Source: Quercus robur (Eukaryota > Streptophyta > Magnoliopsida > Fagales > Fagaceae). From it: a stretch of 64,000 nt of DNA. Shown here piece by piece: positions 35,501 to 47,714 of the stretch (position 1 is its first letter; each line of letters begins with the position of its first letter). The stretch lies in contig NC_065544.1 in assembly GCF_932294415.1 (NCBI RefSeq), forward strand, positions 26,821,351 to 26,885,350. Reading direction: 5' to 3'. The notes under the pieces were generated by a model. It saw only the letters and a program-made list of their open reading frames with translations, had not been told where the DNA came from and did no database searches. The translations under genes and the position numbers were made by a program.

Positions 35501-37001
35501 TTATTCATTATATTCTGGAATTATTTGGAACTATCAAAGATGTGCAATAAATTCAATTTTCTATCATCTGATGAAAATATCAGAACATATTGGAGAACCT
35601 TGAGTTTCCTATGGCTTAAGATCTATTTGGAAGGGTAGTTTGAGTTGCCTGGGTCTCAACTGAAGTGGATAATCATACGCTCTTCTGCCTTGGTAGTGGT
35701 TGCCTGGGGTGAAGCCTTGCCTCATGCTAGTATAAAAACTATTTATTCAGGGATTTCAAAACTAGATATTTTTCAGGTTTTTTAGTGTGTACAATAGTTT
35801 GAGATGAAAGGCAAGCACTGCATAAGAATTATTATCTGGACACTTTTTCATATGTAGACTAGTAACATGCATGGTTTAAGCATATAATACCACTTTGATG
35901 CTTGGGTGGAATGCCATTAAAAAAGCTTCCTCTTGATTTTTTGGTTGCCAATGAGCTGTAAAAGCAGAGTGACAAGACCTACTGGATGCATGTGTGACTT
36001 ACTAGTAAAAAATGATGTTTTAGTTGTTTCCTTCCATTTACCATCAATTAAATCATCTCTTTTAAACTACGATGTTTTATCAATTGTGGTATTAGCATAA
36101 TGATGTCAGTGGTATTCGATTATAATTTATAGTTTAAGCATATCTTTTTTGAGAACAAGTGAAAGAATTTATATTCGCTTAGGTTTTTCCTTGGCAATGC
36201 TTTGGTTTGGAAGCTTGATCAGGAATGTATAAACTATGACACTTGGAGAAAATGGGAAAGAATCGCACTTTAATGCTTGGGTGAAATGCCATTAAAAACA
36301 CGTCCTCTATTTACTTTTATGGTTGTCAATGAGCTTTATCTGAGATGACACATCCTCCCCTTGTAAAATAAGGTAGAGGGTGAGATCATGGTATAACTTA
36401 TACCAATATTAAAAGGAAAAAAATAAAAGATATGTTTCTGGTTTTTTCAGTTCATTTACCATTAACTAAATCATCTCTTCTAAACTACAATGTTTTGTCC
36501 ATTTTGGTGTTAGGATCTTGATTTCATTGGTGCCAAGAGTTTTGTGGCTCATTGGCATTGCTTGGTCCCCCCCCCCCCCCCCCCCCACAAAAACCGAGTT
36601 CAAATCTCCCCTTCCCAACTTTTTGTCAGCCAAAAAAAATAATGTAATTGGTATTTGATTATACATTTGTTGTTGTCTTTCTCTATTGGTGGTGTCAGGC
36701 CTATAGGAGCTGTTGTATACATGCAACGAAATAATCTTAAAATGTGCTTGAGAAGTATTGACAGTGCCACTGATACCTCTGAAGTTGCAAAGGTTTGCAT
36801 CAGTATCCATTAAACCATGGCTCATTTCTTTTTATTTTTTTTTATTTTTTTATTTTTTCATAATGGAATAATTTAGACTAAATTATTGGGTCCACATCTT
36901 GGAACATGAAGGCATATGGTGGAGGAGGTTCCCCAAGTTCTAGTTCCTTCATCATAAGGATGGATGAGTATAACCAGTGGCTTTCAGGGAATTCATCATG
37001 A
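32552..37001 (+). CDS. DHH-phosphoesterase-like protein, probably organelle-targeted
   Basis: Seven exons with GT-AG introns and consistent phases: 32552-32904, 33000-33159, 33751-33930, 34867-35001, 35259-35341, 36699-36792, 36912-37001; 364 aa. The N-terminus (MALTLLLRSPNNLSPLGAVVRRSFRSGA) is rich in Arg and Ser without acidic residues, typical of a mitochondrial or plastid presequence. An N-terminal Rossmann-like part (NVILYNYPSFSGAFSALF; YLLDLIGPKG; VIAFDHRKSV) looks like a DHH domain with DH kept but the second H replaced by R. The C-terminal part (GRGFYGECLGVRVDG, YGGGGSPSSSSFIIRMDEY) resembles DHHA1, whose usual GGGHxxAAGF is here GGGGSPSSSSF. I recall close homologs as conserved plant proteins of unknown function. 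Metal-dependent phosphoesterase activity is doubtful given the changed residues. TATTTAAAAG about 40 bp upstream may be the TATA box. The sequence contains no lesion. Confidence 0.82.
34786..34804 (+). repeat. Poly-C tract in intron 3 of the DHH-like gene
   Basis: About 19 consecutive C. A similar run of about 20 C lies in intron 5 near 36567-36587. Confidence 0.9.
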
Positions 37002-37429
37002 GCATGTCAAGGTGTGAAACACTATCCTTCAATATTTTATGCCATTGGACATTGTTAAATTACCATGCCTTCTTCTTTATAATATTTCTCTTTATGACAT
37101 ATTAAGACCATGCAAAAGTTTTCTGACTCCAATTTTTGGTATTAGCATTGGATAATTGCCAACATCGTCATACAATACATAAAACTTTTACCTTTGAAGC
37201 AGGCTTATATCTGAATTCTTCATATTAGCATTCAATAATTTCCCCAAAGTCTGAAGGCAGCGAATTGAGCATTTTTCCATGGCTGCATCACAGTCTCTTC
37301 TTCCCTCTCTCAAACTGTTGCTTACTTCTGTAGAAACAAAAGCAAAGAAGGTGCTTCATTGGTTCTTGTCTTCCTTTTCTGACTCCAATTTTTGGTATTA
37401 GCATTTAATTAACTAAGAGTGGAAAGTTT
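37002..37429. other. 3' flank of the DHH-like gene
   Basis: Presumed 3'-UTR and intergenic sequence. CTGACTCCAATTTTTGGTATT AGCATT occurs near 37120 and again near 37380, a short direct repeat. No gene. Confidence 0.45.
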
Positions 37430-37648
37430 AAAGCCCCTTCTAACTACGATACTCTTAAAGGATCCGAAGGAGTTCAATTTCCATGGAGGTGCATATGGAG
37501 TGTTAAGGTACCTCGTAAGATCATTATCTTAGCTTACACAGTAGCATTAGGTAAATACTAACGGTGGGTAATCTTGGGAAATATCACATTATGAATTTGG
37601 ATTGGTGTTGCATGTGAAAGAGCAATGGAGCGATTGTAGATCATCTTG

Positions 37649-38416
37649 GTATTGTCCACCACAGGATTGGGAGGAAGTCTGTTTTGATCGGTTTATGGCC
37701 ATTGTTTACTCTAGGAAAGTGCGGGGGGGTTGGCCCTGATAAGGTTTGTTGGAAGCAGCAAGGAGTAGAGGTTTTGAGGTTAGAAGTTTCTTTCTTTCTA
37801 ACCCTACTATCTCCTTCCCTTGGAGGTTGGTGTGACAATCGAAGGTCCCTCAAGGGTGGCTTTCTTTTCATGGTCAGCCTCTTTAGGTAGGATTCTTACA
37901 ACTGATAACCTTCGCAAAAGGAGTATTATTGTTCTTGATTGGTGCTACATGTGTAAGAGGTGTGGGGAGTCGGAGGATCATCTTCTACTTCATTGCCCCC
38001 ATAGCTTTTGAGTTGTGGTCTTTGGTGTTTTGTTTGTTTGGACTCCATTGGGTTATGCCACTTAAGGTACTTGAGGTGTTTGAGTCTTGGCAAGGTAAAT
38101 TCGGACAACATCGTGATATAATTTTTTGGAGACTTGTGCCCCATTGCTTGATGTGGTGTATTTGGAGAGAGAGAGGAATGCTAGATGCTTTGACGGATGT
38201 GAGTGCTCCTTACTAGAGATCAAGTCTTTCTTCTTGCATACTCTACTTGTTTGGAGTGTGGCTTTGTTGCATTGTTCTTGTTTTTCTCTTCCTGCTTTAC
38301 TTGATCATTGTAATTTTGGTTCTTGATTTTTGCCCCTACTGTACATCCCCAATGTACTCGGATTGGCTATTTTTTTCTTAATAAAATTTTTTCATTACCT
38401 ATCAAAAAAGAAAAAA
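37649..38416 (+). mobile_element. Younger LINE 3' end inserted in the older LINE
   Basis: Flanked by the duplicated target AGATCATCTTG (37638-37648 and 38417-38427). It encodes the zf-RVT domain with its Cys/His pattern: [20 protein letters not shown], then [45 protein letters not shown] with frameshifts. After a short 3'-UTR with an AATAAAA signal (about 38378) it ends in an A-rich tail (38404-38416). 5'-truncated, as is common for LINEs. Confidence 0.88.
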
Positions 38417-38503
38417 AGATCATCTTGTTTTGCATTGCTCAGTGGCAAGTAACCTGTGGTCATTTGTATTTACTCTCTTTAGGGTTTCTTGAGTCATGCC
38501 AAA

Positions 38504-38640
38504 GAGGTTCAGTTTTTTTTTTTTTTTTTTTTTTAATTAATTAATTTTTGCTCCAGTTGTACACATCTAGTGTAACCTGGTATTGTTCTTTTCTATTTTT
38601 TATCAATAAATTTTACTTCCAAAAAAAAAAAAAAAAAAAA
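38504..38640 (+). mobile_element. Small poly-A retroinsert (truncated LINE tail or SINE-like)
   Basis: Flanked by GAGTCATGCCAAAG (38490-38503) and GAGTTATGCCAAAG (38641-38654), a 14-bp target duplication with one difference. It contains a T-run, TGTACACATCTAGTGTAACC, an AATAAA signal (about 38607) and a poly-A tail of about 20. Confidence 0.85.
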
Positions 38641-38969
38641 GAGTTATGCCAAAGGCAAGATTCAGATATTGGATTGTTGGCAAGGAAATTTGAATCATTG
38701 TAGGCATTTGAAGAGTCAGAAGGCTTCTCCCCTTGTGTATGTTATAGATCATTTGGCAAGAGAAGAATAGTAGAACTTTTGATTGTGTTGATCGATCTAA
38801 TTAAGTAATCAAGCAAATCATGTTGCAATCCTTATTTGAGCGGATGACTATATTGCACAGCATCCCCTTGTCTTCTTGAATACACCATCAAACAACTAAC
38901 TCTGATTCATTCAACGTAATTAATTAGAATCTCTAATATCTAATTTCTTTACTTATAAAAGAAAATATA

Positions 38970-39340
38970 GCTTCAAATATTTGTGCATTACATTCCATCC
39001 ATAAAAAGCAAAGGAAACATGAGGGATCAACTTTCCCAACCGATCAATTTTCCTGAGCTGGAAATGACTGCTCCAGCTGGATGCAGCTAGCATCTCATAA
39101 AAAATTGTATAATGTGGTGTGCTCAACACAACACGTCCCCCATCTTTGTCTTGTGGTGTGCTTCAAATATTTTTGCATTACATTCCATCCATAAAAAGCA
39201 AAGGAAACATGAGGGATCAACTTTCCCAACTAATCAAGTTTTCCTGAGCTGGAAATGACTGCTCTAGCTGGATGGAGATAGCATCTCATAAACAATTGTG
39301 TAATGTGGTGTGTGCTCAACACAACCCATCCCCATACTTG
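38970..39340 (+). repeat. Tandem duplication, 190 bp unit
   Basis: 38970-39159 and 39160-39340 are near-identical: GCTTCAAATATTT, GCATTACATTCCATCC, GAAACATGAGGGATCAAC, CTGAGCTGGAAATGACTGC and CATCTCATAAA. Non-coding, about 300 bp beyond the 3' end of OPT-B. Confidence 0.9.
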
Positions 39341-39628
39341 GGCTTGCCCCATTTTGTGCGTTTTAAAAAGAAATTTAAGTTATTTTGCTCATAGTAATAT
39401 TGTAATATTAATGATTTGGATTCCCTATATAGAGATCCTAATGAGTTGTTTATTTATGGAAAGATCTTTGCAACAATATATACTCAAATGTAAAGGATAA
39501 TTTGTATAAAATACTACAATCCATATAATGCATGAAATGCCTACCATTTCAAATCCTACCATAATAGTAATTGCTACCATTATGTTGTTTGACATTAGAA
39601 GTGAAATCATGACTGAAGCATACAGGCA

Positions 39629-42600
39629 TCAGTTCAATGGACAACCATCAACCACTATGCCCTTGGCTGTTGGACATTGTGCTAATGGACAATGTTCACC
39701 ATCGGTACCCCACCAAGTCAAACTTTTCCCTTCCATGCCCACTGAAAAATACAATAGCACTCCCATGAAAGCCACTCCAGCATCCAGTGCTGCTGAAAGA
39801 ATGTAATTGTACCTCTGCCACCATTGCTTTCGGTAACGAAAGATGAAAAAATTGAAAATTGTTCCGACAATAATCCATGCATTGTAGTTCACTGGTGTTG
39901 CTGGCGGCATCATTGCTGTTGCTCCCAGAAGGACTGGAAGGTTGATCAGGGGAATCCAAGATTGCTTGGGGAATGATTTATGCAATAGCCAAACAATCAC
40001 TGGCCCTATTGCACCTCCAAGGAAGAACCAATTCATTGCCTCATAGTTTCCAAGAGGTCCAAAGATACGTCTCGGTCCTACTAGACCCCAAATAACAGAT
40101 GCATCAAAGAAGACTCGGTCTCCAGGGCATGTCCAGGGACTGCCAGTGGGAAGAAGTTCATCCTGGCATATATTCGTAATAGAGGTCAACAACCACCATG
40201 CCACTGCAAGATTAATAGTTCCAGCCAGAATTGTTCCGATGAACTAGACAAACACATGGGCCAATGCAGCAGCAGAGTAGAAAATGTTAGTAATTATGCA
40301 GCTGGAAGTGTTCAAAAATAGTTTATAGATATTGGATGGTTAAGGATCATTAAATTGTGATTCTAATGTAATGAAGTTTTGTGAAAACTCATCACACACA
40401 TCTAGTCAGCTTTGCTTCTTTTCAATAGCAAGTTTATAATGATGTAGTGTCAAATATTCAACTTACTTGCCATTATCCCCCCCACAACAAACAAAAAAAA
40501 GGGGATAAAGAATGGCATAGCTTGAAGGTTGATAGACTTTGATTCCTGATCCTGAATTTGGCTATTAATTACTATGTTATAGAAGTCATATTACTAAATT
40601 TTTTCCAGATATAAAAAAGATCTCATATCTGAATAATTGTAAGCTGATGTATTAACTTATTTTCCTTAAATTTTGATTTATAGATAGTAGAAAATAAATT
40701 TGTACCTGAACTAGGAACATTGATCTTGGGGGAATCTTCATGTAATGTCCTAGCTTGAAATCACTGAGGAAGGAGACAGCTTGAGCCATGCTCATATAAC
40801 CAAAGGTTTTGAAGCACACATTGGCTATTGGTCTTCCTGGGTATATCAAACCCATTGCATACTCTGTGATAATGTTTAGCCCTGGTGTCTGTATTTAGAA
40901 CATTATACAATTAATGAGATAATAACAAATTATATGTAGATCATGGAATTGAATTAAATTCTTATTTTAATGCCTGAGTTAAAGAAATCTAAAATAAAAC
41001 AACCGTAAACTATAGATTCTGGAAATGTGATCTTGTAGCTCCATCCAAGTGGAAATGGTTTAATTTAAAATAGCTAGTTGTTTGGTGCTACGTGAAATTA
41101 TAGAAGAATGTCATTAAACTTGGTATGGTATCTTGAATTATATAGGACATATGGAAAAGTATGTCTGAAATGACACAGCTTGCATGACCAGGGCCAACTA
41201 ATTGAGATCAGGTATTACTAATGATTTTTAGTATATAAATTCAATGTTTTACCTCTGTTTCTGCAAGAAAAAAAAAAAGCTGGAAAAAGTATTTTCTCAA
41301 TAACCTGGTTTGTTGTGGCAGTTATAATGCTGATTGGAAGAGTAAAAGTAAAGGCCATAGCTGCAGCAAAGAGAAGTCCCCACCATGGCATCTGAACTTG
41401 TTTATTTAAAAATATGCAGAGTGCAAGGGAAACTGCCATTGTCACAACAAGCAACAAGTAAAACCACCAGGAAGGTATGTCCTTGTATCTCTTCATCAAT
41501 TTGGTATGGATATCCTCCTTGCCCTTATAAGAAGCACGATACCTCTCATAGATTTCCCTGCCCATATAAGTGTATATGAAACTTGACTTTACTAAATAAC
41601 TTCAGAAAATATCAAAACCTTAAGAACTTGATAATAGAGAAGGGTAGTTTTGTTCATTGATTACTTTAAAAGAGGTTTGTATTGTTTAACATTTTGCATC
41701 TCACTACGAAAAGAAATTATTGGTCTTAAATTCTAAAGCCATTTTTGCATTCGAAAGCTCATGCCATTTTTTGTTATGTGGAAAAAAATCCAGGGCACGC
41801 TAAATACTTTTTGACTGTCTTGGTAAATTAATGATTCTGGCTGTGTAAATAGTTCTCACAGAATTATTTTGCTAACTTAAACAAATAGCTTTCTTACCAT
41901 ATTTGAAAACAATCAAAGAACTGTGAACATCAAACCATCTGAGAATCAATTGGTAATATACCTGCCGTAGAATAGGGCCACATGTGTGAGCGTGGCTGCA
42001 ATTGTGGCAAATCCAAAGCCATAGGTGAGAGAAAAAAGCATGCTTAAATGAATCCGTCCTTGCTCCTCATAGTTGGATAGATTTAACTCAAACTTGTCAT
42101 TTACAATAGCTGATATGTTGTAGGCTTGACCTTGGGCTGTAAACAAGTGTGATGAAAAAATAGGAAATCTCCTTGCACCGTACAAGTCAAACCCCCAGTA
42201 TCCTATAGGGATTGCAATATAGACTATCAAAAAGTAGCCAGCAAAAACGTTGACAATAGAAAAGAAAGGGCTGATGAGGGGGCTAAATAAGAAAGATGCC
42301 ACAGCCGACCAGTCAAGTGTTAGGGCTCCCAGTCCAAGGCCTCTCATGCCTGAACCTATCTGCTGGGCTGTGACTGACTTGGAGAATACCCAGCAGACCC
42401 ATGATATGCTTGTGAGTGTTGTGAAGAGGTACCCTGGGACCAGATACCATGAGAAACTGCAAGTTAGTGCAATTAGGAAGAACTTTGCTCGTGACATGCG
42501 CCGCATTTCATTTTCATGCAAAGCCCTGCATAATAAATCACAATTTTATATCAATGAAGGTTTTTTTTTTTGGGTGCATCATTATAAACAGTTTATAACA

Positions 42601-43230
42601 AGATGAGGCGCTTTTCGTTTTAATGGCATGAAGCTTGTAACAACACTGCTTCAGTGTGACGTTCATTCTTAATTTCCTGAATTTGCAAATTCTTTGTTAT
42701 TCTACTCTACTAAACATCAATGAAGTATTGATACACTACTCTTTTTGTGACAGTGATTGTGCTGTATTCGTGTCATGGAACAAAAACTCAGGTTTATTAC
42801 TGATATTATTACAGTCGGTGACTTGGTGTAAAAACTAAATACTGGTAAGAGGATTGGCTGTCTCACATGCATGCATGATGCATGGTGGCCTGATTGTGTG
42901 GTGAAGAGCATCAAGGCATGATAAGGAGACACATAAAGAAAGATATCACTCAGTATCCATGTAGTAGCCTTTACACTATTTTAATTGATCAATTGCGACT
43001 TTGACGGTACCGCAGTTCGTTCCACATGATCCATTTAATTTAGAACTGTTAAAATGCCCACTTGCTCTCTCTTTTTGGATCAGATTTTACTTTTTTTTTT
43101 TTTTGATAAGTTGGTACAATTTTAGATCGATTTTGAGACGACTATATTGAATTTATGAATATTGAAATTGTAAATCAATAATTGTTTTATCCTTATGGGT
43201 CACATGCAACTCCCTTGCAAACTGACAATA

Positions 43231-43275
<45 letters not shown>

Positions 43276-45586
43276 AAAGTTGGTCAAATATTTGGGCCAA
43301 AATGTGGCCCAAAAACTCCCATAACTGTGTCTTGTTATATTCAAAACAAGGTACGCCTAGATGTAAAGTACTACTTTCCAAAGTCAGCTTGGTGGATTCA
43401 TTTGAATCTTGTAACCTGGAAACAGCTGGACTTGTCCGCCTATTTCTTTTAATATTTAATTCTGTCCTTTCGGATAAGTATTTTCATATTTTGTGGACTC
43501 CAAATTTTGTTTCATGTTGAAGTCAGTTCACACAGACCTACAATTTCCACCTTGCGTGCGTTTAGATTCCACGATTCAGTGTGCGTTTGGCTTTTGAAGT
43601 GTTATTTACACTTTTAAAAATTGCTATAGTATTTTATTATTGTATTTTTAGTAATAAATTTTTAATTTTTAACCAATAAACGATATCCAAACAGATTCCT
43701 AATAAATGTTATGGAACTATGATATTTTTGAAAATCATAATCAATTATTAAGATTCATTCTCTTAATAATCAATAAGATAAGATTATTCTTAAAAAAACA
43801 AAAAAAGGATTAGAGTAGGTCCTGTTTTCGAATATTCTTAATGCGTATTCATTAGGCATGCTATCGTGGGCAAGATTTTGAATTCTAAGGCCTTATCTTG
43901 TCTTCTTCCCCCACTAGTCGGTAAAAGAAGACAAATAAAACGAAGAAAAAATAATGTTAGTACCATCACAAAATTTATAATTTTTCATAATTTGCTCACG
44001 TTAAATAATGAGTTTATTTTACCGCTTGCTTACAACTAGTGGACAAATTTTGGGATCTATTGCGGTAATAGCAATATTCAAATCAGGAAAGGGATTTTTT
44101 TTTTTTTTTTTTTTGGGAGAAATGGAAAGGGAAAATTCATGATAAGCTAATATAATAAACCCAATAATGCATATGCAACTAAATTATAAATAAAATCTTG
44201 GGAAAGGTTTGTCTGCTTTTGAATAAAGTATCTTTATTAGGCCAAAAAAATAAAAACAAAAATCCAATAACAAAACGACAAGTTGAGGATGAATGAGAGA
44301 GCGTACCGGAAGAGTGAAACTTGAACAAGAGTAGCTGGCCACCACATATGTGCCGGCTCCACCACGTACTTCCGTAATAGTCCAGCCCAACCATATCCTA
44401 ATACCTGCAAATTAATGCAATCCACCGTGCACTGCCCGTTATCTCTAAATACATGTTCATATAAATCACCCTTTCAAACATGTTTAAAATATGAGAGTAA
44501 AAAAATTAAAAAGTTAAAAATTAAAAAATGAAAATGATAAAAATTAACGTGAGTGGTTGTGGTACAATTGCACCAGGTGCAACTACCTCGATACTTTGCA
44601 CCGGATCCAAATCCTGTTCTCCCAATAGCAAACTATGATATTGAAATATAACTAAGAACATCACTATTGCAAATTGCAGAATGATGGGACGGGATACCAA
44701 AAACAAAAGGTATTGCCCCAGCTACCTTGTCCTATTATTTGCTTTTACTTTTACCTACTGCTTTTTTTTTTCTTGCTTCAATTCAATTTCCAAATCAGCA
44801 AGAAAAGTGTCCCCTAAAAACACAACTCCTACCTCAAGATTCTGACAGTACTAGATCAAAAAAAGAGATTCTGATACTAACATAAAAAAATAATTTTTCA
44901 TATATATATATATATATATATGTATGTAGTGATAGCAATAATCAAAATACTTCTCGAAAGTACAACAAAAACTATTACAGCCAATAAAAACACTTTTTTA
45001 AGAAAAGGGTATCACATTCACAGACAGTTAATACTACAATAGAAATTACCTGAGTAGTGATAATAAGAAGCCAAGCAGCAAAAAACGAGATATTCCTGTG
45101 GTAGAAGGCTTTGATAATATTGACAATACCAACAGCATATGCTGCGCCAGATCCGAATGCACTCCCAGCATTAGCAAAGATGGAAATGAGTACGTGCTCC
45201 TTCATGTTAAACGGACCAGGGTTCAACGAGAAGCTCCTGGATCCAAACCCAGGTATCTGAAACTTGGTCTTGGGAAGAACAGAAGCCATGAAGCGACCTA
45301 TAGGGAGGGTGGCGACTTGAACAGTGATTTGGGTAATGACAAGAGGCTCAGTACGGTAGGCAAAGAACTGGTTGAGGAAGGAAAGAAGAGCACATGAGAT
45401 TAGACCCAAGAACCACATCCTGAAAGTCCATATGGGAAGAGTAGGGTCGTCTGTGTTGGCCACTGTTAGCCTGACTTCTTCAATGGGACAGAGCTCCTCA
45501 TCTTCCTCAATGGTGGAGATGTCTTTTTCTGGGTCTGTGGGTTTGTTGGTGTTGGGGTATGGTGTTTGTGTGTTTAGTGTATCCAT
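39629..45586 (-). CDS. Oligopeptide transporter, OPT family (copy B)
   Basis: Six exons on the - strand: 45586-45050, 44404-44307, 42525-41962, 41557-41305, 40888-40706, 40243-39629. GT-AG introns with matching phases give 749 aa. The open frame extends 61 codons upstream of the chosen ATG but contains no other ATG. Exons 2-6 have exactly the same lengths as in copy A. The N-terminus is more acidic ([18 protein letters not shown]). The NPG motif ([12 protein letters not shown]) and KIPPR motif ([12 protein letters not shown]) are present, and the C-terminus is [10 protein letters not shown]. Expected role: proton-coupled import of small peptides or related compounds across the plasma membrane. 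Differences from copy A in exon 6 ([18 protein letters not shown] against [18 protein letters not shown]) indicate an older split than that between A and C. No lesion seen, so it is probably functional. Confidence 0.93.
43225..43272 (+). repeat. (CT)n microsatellite in intron 2 of OPT-B
   Basis: About 20 CT repeats; the + strand shows CT, so the transcript would carry AG. Confidence 0.95.
43578..43704 (+). mobile_element. Short MITE-like element in intron 2 of OPT-B
   Basis: The left end GTGTGCGTTTGGCTTTTG and right end ATATCCAAACAGATTCCTAA resemble the ends of the elements at 8075-8626 and 10471-10645. About 125 bp, AT-rich inside. Confidence 0.5.
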
Positions 45587-46730
45587 GGCTGCTGCTGGTG
45601 CTGCAAGTTGGATTTTGGTAGGAACTATAGGAAGGAGGTTTGGTCTTTTATTGCATGAGGATGGAAGGATGAGAGTGCTTTTGGTTTGACCATAGACTTT
45701 AGTGCGTTTTTTGTTGAGTGAGAGAGACTTCGTTGGTGGGAATGTGAGAATAATTATAGGACCGCCCACTGCGAAGTAAAGCTACGACCATATATTGGCG
45801 GCATTGGCCTACCACCTTTAATCCAAAACTCACCATTTGTCGTATAAGCAAGTTGCGATAGAAATTAAGCAAGTTGTGATAGAAATTATGATTCTAATAT
45901 TTTTGTTCACATTATTTTTGTCACAACTGTACTACATGGTTGATTGTAAGTGATGATAAAACAATTGTAAGTTAATGTGAAAACAACAAATTACTAATCA
46001 AAATCTATCACATAAGACGGTTGTGATAAAGGGTGTGTGAGAGTTTGTGGTCTTAGAATAATACAAACATGTCTAGCAATTGTACTAAGTAAAAAAAGTT
46101 TGCTTTTGATCCTTAAAATTTTGAATGTAGTCTATTTTCATTAGTAATCTAATCATTTAGTATCCATTTTATATATATATATGTTTATGAAAAATTAGTT
46201 TTATCGTGGAATATAAGAATAATATTATTATAAGTAGAAAAATATATTATGGACCGATTAGATTACTAACGGAAAAAGATAGTAGAGTATGTATAAAAGC
46301 AAAATCAAATTTGAATAGTAAAAAAAAATTGAAATGTAAAGGGTTAAAATGAAAAGTCCAAAAGTGTTAGGCTACTCTTGTTTCAATGTAAAATATTTTC
46401 TTCGAAGTTTTTGGTGTGACTTAAAATATCTCTCTCAACCGCAATTTTGACTACGTTTAACAATATGTAAAATATTTTCCAAGTGTAAAATATTTTCAAG
46501 TTGAAAATATTTTTCAGAAAGAAAAACATTTTTAGATGTTTGGTTGCATTCCAAAAAATGCTTTGGAAAATATTTTCTGGTGTTTAGTTTGTGTTCTTAA
46601 AAATACTATACAAACACATTTTTATCAGATTTCTCACATTTTCCCAAGATCCAAACAAATATTATTATAGAAAATCTCAATATATAAACACAAAAAGAAA
46701 CAAAAATCAAAACAAAAGAATCAAAATCAC

Positions 46731-46769
<39 letters not shown>

Positions 46770-47706
46770 ACACTTACAATGAAGCACGGAGAGAGCAAGA
46801 GCCACCGGAAAAAGGATCGGACCACCGTGTCGACCTAGTGAATAACTCACCCCAGAGCCAATCAGACCACCGTGAGCAGTGCAATGTTGGTAAGTTGTAC
46901 AGGTAGTGAGGAGTGCAATGATTGTGTTTTGGATGGTGATTTGGGACGCCCTACTAGTTACAGGACACTAGAGGGAAACAGGATACCTGTACGGGGACAG
47001 GGATAGGAAAGCTCCATTGGGGTTGAAGGAATAGACACGTCCTAGAACCTCAGAGAGCGACCTAAACCTTCTCTTTCTTGTAACTTGTAAGTTTTGTCCA
47101 AATTCAAATGAGTAGGACCTACCTTGACAGACAAATTCAAGAGATATTTAAAAATGTTGTAATGTAATACTTATTCTAAATCAGTTGACTAGGCTTAATT
47201 TTTTTTTTAGTTTTACTAGTTATTTTTGTTGTTGGGCTAAATTTTTTGGGCTTGTGTATTTTGTTTTAGATTTTACATCTATACATTTTTTATGGTCTTT
47301 AAAATTAGGAAATTACTTGAGCTACAAACTTTTTTACAAATTGCTAATGTAATGAATGATTATTGGTAAGTAAAAAAAATTATGTAAGTGGTGGGTCTAA
47401 ATGTGAACTAATAAGAATTTGTTACTTCAACAATTTATAAAAATGTTATAGAAAAGTTTGTGATTATAGTATTACTCTTAAAAGAATCAATTATATTGAT
47501 AAGGGGAGTAAAGTGTTATTTTATAGAAAACAATTGTTAAAATTAATACCCACATATAATAATATTAAAAAAATAAAAATAAAATAACTTGAGGGGACCA
47601 CTGCCCCCAAGTTCCACAGTGGGGGCAATGGTCCCCTTAAGTTTTTAAGCTACCGAGCAAACTTGGTAAACCTACAAAATGAAGGAAAAATTAAATTAAA
47701 CAAACT
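45587..47706. other. Upstream region of OPT-B and intergenic DNA
   Basis: 45587 to about 45850 should hold the 5'-UTR and promoter of OPT-B (- strand); no motif stands out. 46440-46620 holds TGTAAAATATTTTCC-type repeats. A (GA)n run lies at about 46735-46763. No gene seen. Confidence 0.45.
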
Positions 47707-47714
47707 AGTACTAG

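Larger units (their letters stand above)
37430..38870 (+). mobile_element. Old LINE 3' portion (zf-RVT region), interrupted twice
   Basis: The left piece, 37430-37648, encodes degraded FPWRCIWSVKVPRKI and LDWCCMCKSNGAIVDHL. It resumes at 38417-38503 (DHLVLHCSVASNLWSFVF) and 38641-38870 (LDCWQGNLNHCRH, IIWQEKNSRTFD). The interruptions are a second LINE 3' end (37649-38416) and a small poly-A retroinsert (38504-38640). Many stops; inactive. Confidence 0.8.

Noticed and set aside
45587-45769. N-terminal extension of OPT-B by 61 codons
   Set aside because: The frame is open but has no ATG upstream of 45586, and OPT-A starts at the corresponding place.
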